Shown piece after piece: positions 6,959 to 11,733 of a stretch of 11,733 bases of DNA (within the stretch, counting starts at the first letter, position 1; every line of letters starts with the position of its first letter). The notes below the pieces were generated by a model, which worked only from the letters and a program-made list of their open reading frames with translations, was not told the DNA's origin and did no database searches. Where the stretch lies: NCBI GenBank assembly GCA_949742895.1, contig CATJRT010000162.1, positions 1 through 11,733 of the forward strand, given 5' to 3'. Source of the DNA: an uncultured Eubacteriales bacterium (lineage in GTDB: Bacteria; Bacillota_A; Clostridia; Oscillospirales; Oscillospiraceae). Position numbers and translations under genes: made by a program.

Positions 6959-8353
6959 ATGAAAAAGCATACGAAACTGCTCACCCTGCTGCTGTGCGGC
7001 GCGCTGACCCTGGGCCTGTCCGCCTGCGGCGCGGATCAGCCGGGGCCCGGGAGCGCCCCGCCCCAGTCTGCCGCCCCCTCCGAGGCGGTCAAGCCCTCCG
7101 ACAGCGGCAGCACTGAGAAGAAGGTGGGCAAGGTGGAGATCGTCACCGAGCCCGACAAAACCACCTACTGGGTGGGGGAGGAGTTCTCCCCCGAGGGGGG
7201 CATCATTAAGGTCAGCTACCGGGACGACACCACCGAAGAGATCCCCATGACCGACCCCGCCGTGGAGATCGCCGCGGTGAAGACCAACGCCGCCGGCCGC
7301 AAGCAGGTCAAAGTGACCTTCGGCGGCAAGAGCGCTTCCTTCTATGTAGTGGTGACGGAGCAGGGCGCGCAGGTGACGTTCCACCTGAATTATGACGGCG
7401 CGCCGGCGGACATCGTCTCAGCCGCGGAGAAGGACGCGGCGGGGGCGGCACCCGCCGATCCCGCCCGGGACGGCCACACCTTCGGCGGCTGGTATACCGA
7501 CGCCGCCTGCACCGTGCCCTACGACTTTGAGGCGGTGGTTACTGAGCCCCTGGAGCTGTACGCCTTCTGGAAGGAAGACGGGGCCGCCTATTACAGCGTG
7601 ACCTACAGCCTGAACTACTACGGCCAGCTGCCTGATTCCTATACCCAGCAGGTCAAAGAGGGCGAGCCTGCCCGGGAGATCGCCCTGACCCCCCAGCGGG
7701 AGGAGTTCACCTTTGACGGCTGGTGTACCGACGAGGCCGGCACGGCGGCGTTCTCCGCCGGAACCCCGGTGGCCGGGGACATGACTGTATACGCCAAGTG
7801 GAACAAAGCCAAGTCCGGCCCCTCCACCTATATCTTTGAGGCGGAGAACACCAACCTGGCGGGCAAGGAGGGCCCCGGTATGTCCGGCTCGGCGGCGGGC
7901 GCGTCCATGATCGTCAACGATATGAAGAACCAGGGGGCCAGCGGGGGGAAATTTGTCTCCTACCTCTATAAAAACGGCCTCTCTCTGGAGTTCTATCTGG
8001 CCAGCAGCGAGGCAGTGAGCGACGCCACCCTGGCCCTGTCCATCGCAGGCGAGATGGAGAATATCAACCTGAACCCGGAGAACTACATTGTGGAGGTCAA
8101 TGGAACCGCCCTGAATTACGCCCCCGTGGCGTTGGAGAACGGTGGCGCCTTCACCGACGGCATTGTGATCAGCGGCGTCAGCCTGGCGGAGGGGGCCAAC
8201 AGCATCCGTCTTGTGACCAACAACAGCGTCAACCCCATGGGGGAGGGCGTGGGGACCTACCAGGGCACCGCCCCCATGGTGGACTGCATCAAGCTCACCA
8301 CCACTGCCGTGGTGACCTGGGACTGCGTCCAGGGCCTTCCCGTCCAGTACTGA
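6959..8353 (+). CDS. Cell-surface lipoprotein with Ig-like, InlB-type repeat and CBM6/35-like domains
   Basis: Non-enzymatic surface protein of 464 residues. A signal peptide ends in lipobox LSAC (C23), then a Pro/Ser/Ala-rich spacer to about 55. Residues 57-133 resemble a bacterial Ig-like domain of the Big_3 type (KTTYWVGEEF, a gain-of-strand pattern ending ASFYVVV). Two InlB B-repeat-like modules follow (about 138-205 and 212-282), each ending in the FGGWYTD...LYAFW or FDGWCTD...VYAKW signature. Residues about 290-448 look like a beta-sandwich carbohydrate-binding module of the CBM6/35 kind, beginning YIFEAEN and ending DCIKL. The ATG at 6959 follows GAGGAGG (6946-6952) by 6 bases and opens a perfect lipoprotein signal. 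An upstream in-frame TTG at 6905 would bury it. Lying between two GH3 genes, it is probably a glycan-capturing or spacer partner (inference). The CBM family and ligand are not certain. Confidence 0.82.
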   Translation: MKKHTKLLTLLLCGALTLGLSACGADQPGPGSAPPQSAAPSEAVKPSDSGSTEKKVGKVEIVTEPDKTTYWVGEEFSPEGGIIKVSYRDDTTEEIPMTDPAVEIAAVKTNAAGRKQVKVTFGGKSASFYVVVTEQGAQVTFHLNYDGAPADIVSAAEKDAAGAAPADPARDGHTFGGWYTDAACTVPYDFEAVVTEPLELYAFWKEDGAAYYSVTYSLNYYGQLPDSYTQQVKEGEPAREIALTPQREEFTFDGWCTDEAGTAAFSAGTPVAGDMTVYAKWNKAKSGPSTYIFEAENTNLAGKEGPGMSGSAAGASMIVNDMKNQGASGGKFVSYLYKNGLSLEFYLASSEAVSDATLALSIAGEMENINLNPENYIVEVNGTALNYAPVALENGGAFTDGIVISGVSLAEGANSIRLVTNNSVNPMGEGVGTYQGTAPMVDCIKLTTTAVVTWDCVQGLPVQY

Positions 8354-8370
8354 GCGGGCGAGGGACAGCG

Positions 8371-11328
8371 ATGAAAGGGAAAAAGAAGAACACCGGCGTG
8401 CGCGTCTGGGCGGTGGTCAGCTCCATCCTGATTATTTTCCTGGCTGTGGCCACCGTGCTGACCCAGGTGGTGATGGTGGATCTGATCTCCTCCCTGCTTG
8501 GCCGGGACGTGGCCGTCTACAAGGACGGCACCCAGGCGCTGTACGCCCAGAACTACGCCAATAAAGCGGAGGTGTACGCCGCCGCCAATGAGCTGAACCA
8601 GCGGGTGTGCGAGGAGGGCTTCGTCCTGCTCAAAAATGACGGCCGCGCCCTGCCCTTGGACAGCGGCAGTAAAATCAGTGTATTTGGCAAGAACAGCGTC
8701 AACCTGGCCTATGGCGGTTCCGGCTCCTCCGGTGGGGACAAGTCCCAGGCGGTGGATCTCTACCAGAGCCTGGAGGCCGCCGGGTTTACCGTGAATCCCA
8801 CACTGAAGGCCTTCTACGAGGACGACAAGCAGTCCGGGCCGCCCCGCTCGGAGAATTCCAGCGACCTGGACACCGGCGGCTCCGTGTTCTACACCACCGG
8901 GGAGACCCCCCAGTCCATGTACACCGACGCGGTCAAGGGCAGCTATGCAGATTACGGCGACGCGGCCCTGGTGGTGTTTACCCGCATCGGCGGCGAGGGC
9001 TTTGACCTGCCCCGGAGCATGACGGGCGTCTCCGGCGCACGGAATGAGGATGATCACTATCTCCAGCTGGATCAGAACGAGACCGACCTGCTGGAAGCGG
9101 TGTGCGGGGCGGGCTTCGGCAAGGTGGTGGTGGTCATCAACAGCGGCGCGGCCATGGAGCTGGGCTTCCTGGAGGACCCGGACCACTACGCCTACCAGGA
9201 GAACATCGACGCCGCCCTGTGGATGGGCTTCCCCGGTGCCCGGGGAACCATGGCGCTGGGCCGCATCCTCAACGGCGAGGTGAACCCCTCGGGCAGGACG
9301 GTGGACACCTACGCCGCCGACTTCAAGAACAGCCCCGTGTGGGCCAATTTCGGCGACAACCTGATCCCCGGCGGCACGGACGGCAGCGGCGACTGCTATC
9401 TGGGCACGGGGGCCGACAATTACTACTTTGTGGACTATGAGGAGAGCATCTACGCCGGCTACCGATACTATGAGACCCGGGGAGCGGAGGACGAGGCGTG
9501 GTATGAGCAGGAGGTGGTCTACCCCTTCGGCTACGGTCTGAGCTACACGGAGTTTGAGTGGTCGGTAGAGGACGCCTCCGAGATCGAGAACGTCTCCCTC
9601 ACGGACGCAGAGAGCCAGTTCACCCTCCAGGTGCGGGTGAAGAATACCGGCGATGCGGCCGGGAAGGACGTGGTCCAGCTCTACGGCCACGCGCCCTACT
9701 ATGAGGGCGGGATCGAGAAATCTGAGGTGGTGCTGCTGGACTTCGCCAAGACGGAGGAGCTGCGCCCCGGCGAGGACACAGTGGTGGAGCTGACCTTCAA
9801 CCCCTACTACCTGGCCTCCTATGACTACCGGGACGCCAACGGCAACTGGGACGCCTGCTATGAGCTGGACGCCGGCGAGTACGCCCTGTATGTCAGCCGC
9901 AACGCCCATGACCGGGCGCTGGCAATCCCCTTCCAGGTGGAGGAGGACATCGTCATTTACGAGGACCCTGTCACCGGCGGTACGGTGGAAAACCGCTACA
10001 CCGACGTGGATCTGGACAGCTCGGACTACCACCTGCAAACTCTGCTGTCCCGGTCGGACTGGGAGGGGACCATGCCCCAGGCCCCCGGGGAGGCGGACCG
10101 GACCATCGACAGCACCCTGTTGGCCGCGCTGAAGAGCATGGAGCACAACAACCCGGACGCGGACAGCTATTATGACGAGGAGGCCCCGGTTTTCGGCAAT
10201 ACGTCCAGCACCCTCACCCTCCACGACCTGATCACCTACAACGGGGACGGGAGCGTAGTGCGGGACGAGCGGGGGGACGCCGCCTCCTACGACGACGAGC
10301 GCTGGAATGAGCTCATCAGCCGCCTGTCCGTCCAAGAGCTGGTGAACCTGTGCAATATGGGGGCGTTCAAGAGCAATGAGCTGAAAACCATCGGCAAACC
10401 CCTCACCAACGACACCGACGGCCCCACCGGCTTCACCAACTTCATGGACCAGAGCGGCACCTACTGGGACACCTGCTACTACTGCGCCGAGGTGGTGATG
10501 GGCTCCACCTGGAACCAGGAGCTTATGGAGGAGCTGGGGGCCATGGTGGGCAGCGAGGGTCTGGTGGGCGCGGACGGGAAGGGCAATAACCTGCCCTATT
10601 CCGGCTGGTATGCCCCGGGCGTCAATATCCACAGGAGCCCCTTCGGCGGGCGCAACTTTGAATACTTCTCGGAGGACGGTGTGCTCAACGGCAAGATGGC
10701 GGCCGCCGAGATCCGCGGCTGCGCCAGCCAGGGCGTGTACTGCTTTGTCAAGCACTTCGCCCTGAACGAGCAGGAGACCCACCGCTCGTCCAACGGCAGC
10801 GGGACCTGGGTGACGGAGCAGGCCATGCGGGAGATCTACCTGAAGCCCTTTGAGATCGCCGTAAAGGAGGGCGGGACCACTGCCGTTATGAGCTCCTTCA
10901 ACCGCATCGGCACCCGCTGGACCGGCGGCGACTACCGGCTGTGCACCCAGATTCTGCGGGACGAGTGGGGCTTCCGTGGGATGGTAATCACCGACTTCAA
11001 CACCACCTCCTACATGAATCTGAAGCAGATGGCATACGCCGGGGGCGACCTGAACCTGGGTAATGATATGACCCTGCCCGACGTGATCCAGCCCAACTGG
11101 TGCGACGCCGGGGACGCAGCTGATCTGGCGGTGCTGCGCAACAGCGTGAAGAACATCCTGTATACCGTGGCCAATTCCAACGCCATGAACGGCGAGGTGG
11201 ATCATTACGCCCCCGCCTGGTGGAAGATTGCCATCATCGCGGTAGACTGTGCGGCCCTGGCGGGGATTGCCGTCTGGGGTGTCATAGTGTTCCGAAAGGG
11301 AAAAAAAGAGGCGGATCACTCCGCTTAA
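8371..11328 (+). CDS. Membrane-anchored GH3 glycosidase, permuted domain order, two TM helices
   Basis: GH3 hydrolase of 985 residues with one hydrophobic helix near each end (about 12-36 and 952-974). Both are flanked by Lys/Arg on the terminal side (MKGKKK and RKGKK), so both ends should be cytoplasmic with some 900 residues outside. Order: alpha/beta sandwich (about 80-320; EEGFVLLKNDG, TRIGGEGFD with candidate acid/base E209), FnIII-like (about 383-525), linker (SRSDWEGTMPQAP), then the barrel (about 640-945). The barrel keeps the substrate motif DGPTG (D683), RSPFGGRNFEYFSEDG (755-770), KHF (K794-H795) and nucleophile candidate D875 in ITDF. It closely parallels the first GH3 of the operon and is likely its paralogue, but has a helix in place of the terminal Ig-like tail and a fuller active site. 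The start follows GAGGG (8360-8364) by 6 bases, 17 bases after the lipoprotein stop, so translation is probably coupled. Substrate is unknown. Confidence 0.92.
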   Translation: MKGKKKNTGVRVWAVVSSILIIFLAVATVLTQVVMVDLISSLLGRDVAVYKDGTQALYAQNYANKAEVYAAANELNQRVCEEGFVLLKNDGRALPLDSGSKISVFGKNSVNLAYGGSGSSGGDKSQAVDLYQSLEAAGFTVNPTLKAFYEDDKQSGPPRSENSSDLDTGGSVFYTTGETPQSMYTDAVKGSYADYGDAALVVFTRIGGEGFDLPRSMTGVSGARNEDDHYLQLDQNETDLLEAVCGAGFGKVVVVINSGAAMELGFLEDPDHYAYQENIDAALWMGFPGARGTMALGRILNGEVNPSGRTVDTYAADFKNSPVWANFGDNLIPGGTDGSGDCYLGTGADNYYFVDYEESIYAGYRYYETRGAEDEAWYEQEVVYPFGYGLSYTEFEWSVEDASEIENVSLTDAESQFTLQVRVKNTGDAAGKDVVQLYGHAPYYEGGIEKSEVVLLDFAKTEELRPGEDTVVELTFNPYYLASYDYRDANGNWDACYELDAGEYALYVSRNAHDRALAIPFQVEEDIVIYEDPVTGGTVENRYTDVDLDSSDYHLQTLLSRSDWEGTMPQAPGEADRTIDSTLLAALKSMEHNNPDADSYYDEEAPVFGNTSSTLTLHDLITYNGDGSVVRDERGDAASYDDERWNELISRLSVQELVNLCNMGAFKSNELKTIGKPLTNDTDGPTGFTNFMDQSGTYWDTCYYCAEVVMGSTWNQELMEELGAMVGSEGLVGADGKGNNLPYSGWYAPGVNIHRSPFGGRNFEYFSEDGVLNGKMAAAEIRGCASQGVYCFVKHFALNEQETHRSSNGSGTWVTEQAMREIYLKPFEIAVKEGGTTAVMSSFNRIGTRWTGGDYRLCTQILRDEWGFRGMVITDFNTTSYMNLKQMAYAGGDLNLGNDMTLPDVIQPNWCDAGDAADLAVLRNSVKNILYTVANSNAMNGEVDHYAPAWWKIAIIAVDCAALAGIAVWGVIVFRKGKKEADHSA

Positions 11329-11340
11329 CACCGCAAGGGG

Positions 11341-11375
11341 AAGGGAGGTAGCTTCTTCGAGAAGTTACCTCCCTT
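11341..11375 (+). promoter_or_regulatory. Strong intercistronic hairpin with SD/anti-SD-like arms
   Basis: AAGGGAGGTA (11341-11350) pairs perfectly with TACCTCCCTT (11366-11375), and the inner bases GCTTC/GAAGT extend the stem to 15 bp (one G-T wobble) with a 5-base loop TTCGA. No T-run follows (next bases CTCCACAAAGG), so it is not a standard terminator. The first arm resembles a ribosome binding site and the second resembles the anti-Shine-Dalgarno end of 16S rRNA. The real ribosome binding site of the next gene starts 7 bases after the stem. An RNA-stability or translation-control element is more likely than a terminator. Confidence 0.6.
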
Positions 11376-11398
11376 CTCCACAAAGGAGGGAGCTATCC

Positions 11399-11733
11399 AT
11401 GGATGTACATGAGACCATCAGCCGGATGTCCCTGGAACAGAAATGCGCCCTGCTGTCCGGGGCCGAGACCTTCAAAACCCGGGGATTCCCCCAGCTGGGT
11501 ATTCCCCAGATGTGGCTGTCGGACGGCCCCAACGGCATCCGCAAGCAGGCGGGAGAGAGCGATCATCTGGGGCTGAATCCAAGCGTGGCCGCCACCTGCT
11601 TCCCCACCGCCTCGGCGGCGGCCGCCTCCTGGGATCTGGCCCTTGGGGAGGAGATCGGCGCAGCCCTTGGGGAGGAGGCCGCCGCACAGGACGTGGCGGT
11701 TCTGCTGGGGCCCGGGCTGAACATCAAGCGCAG
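11399..11733 (+). CDS. GH3 beta-glucosidase-like, canonical order, truncated by window edge
   Basis: The first 111 codons of a third GH3 enzyme; the rest lies beyond the window. There is no signal peptide or membrane segment, so it should be cytoplasmic. Unlike its two neighbours it begins directly with the barrel domain, as in ordinary beta-glucosidases. ISRMSLEQKCALLSG is the usual opening helix, LSDGPNGIRKQ (40-50) is the substrate-binding DGPxGxR motif with D42, CFPTASAAAASWD follows, and LLGPGLNIKR (102-111) leads into the expected RxPLxGRNFEY segment at the cut edge. The ATG follows AAAGGAGGG (11382-11390) by 8 bases. It lies 70 bases after the membrane GH3 in the same direction and is probably the intracellular end of the pathway, acting on products that have been imported. 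The nucleophile is outside the window. Assignment to GH3 is firm; beta-glucosidase specificity is the family default. Confidence 0.9.
   Translation, partial: MDVHETISRMSLEQKCALLSGAETFKTRGFPQLGIPQMWLSDGPNGIRKQAGESDHLGLNPSVAATCFPTASAAAASWDLALGEEIGAALGEEAAAQDVAVLLGPGLNIKR

Noticed and set aside
8257..11331. Minus-strand open frame of 1024 codons over the second GH3
   Set aside because: Same cause: codon-aligned shadow of a GC-rich gene. The sense strand has clear catalytic motifs and the antisense has none.
11341..11375. Hairpin before the last gene as a Rho-independent terminator
   Set aside because: No T-run follows on the plus strand, and the next gene starts 23 bases later in the same direction with no visible promoter.
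1..11733. CRISPR arrays, tRNA or rRNA genes, intact transposase or integrase
   Set aside because: No regularly spaced repeats, cloverleaf-like sequence or recombinase motif was found on reading either strand.

Overview
The window looks like a chromosomal carbohydrate-utilisation locus of a high-GC Bacillota, probably a gut Clostridia of the Oscillospiraceae type (Flavonifractor/Lawsonibacter-like). This is inferred from strong AGGAGG ribosome binding sites, Gram-positive lipoprotein signals without outer-membrane partners, an HPK10-type kinase paired with a LytTR regulator, and GC-rich, third-position-biased codons. No marker gene fixes the taxon.

Layout. Positions 1-1250 hold no intact gene that I can support. 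There is a strong leftward promoter (110-138, minus strand) and then a decayed coding sequence (about 379-1190) with an internal stop and three frame changes, probably the relic of a mobile-element accessory gene. A two-gene operon follows (1317-3333): a LytTR response regulator and a multi-pass HPK10/AgrC-like sensor kinase, closed by a strong intrinsic terminator (3361-3393). A sigma-A-like promoter (3452-3480) then starts a second, GC-richer operon: a lipoprotein GH3 enzyme with permuted domain order (3538-6840), a lipoprotein with Ig-like, InlB-type and carbohydrate-binding-like modules (6959-8353), a second permuted GH3 enzyme with a membrane helix at each end (8371-11328), and the start of a cytoplasmic GH3 beta-glucosidase with ordinary domain order (11399 to the window edge).

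How it may work together (inference). Two GH3 enzymes and one sugar-binding lipoprotein are tethered outside the membrane, where they could bind and trim a glycoside or oligosaccharide. A cytoplasmic GH3 could finish the hydrolysis inside. No transporter is visible; it may lie beyond the right edge. The upstream sensor pair may control the hydrolase operon, but only adjacency supports this. The most interesting features are the coexistence of both GH3 domain orders in one operon, the altered substrate-site motif of the first GH3, and the intercistronic hairpins.
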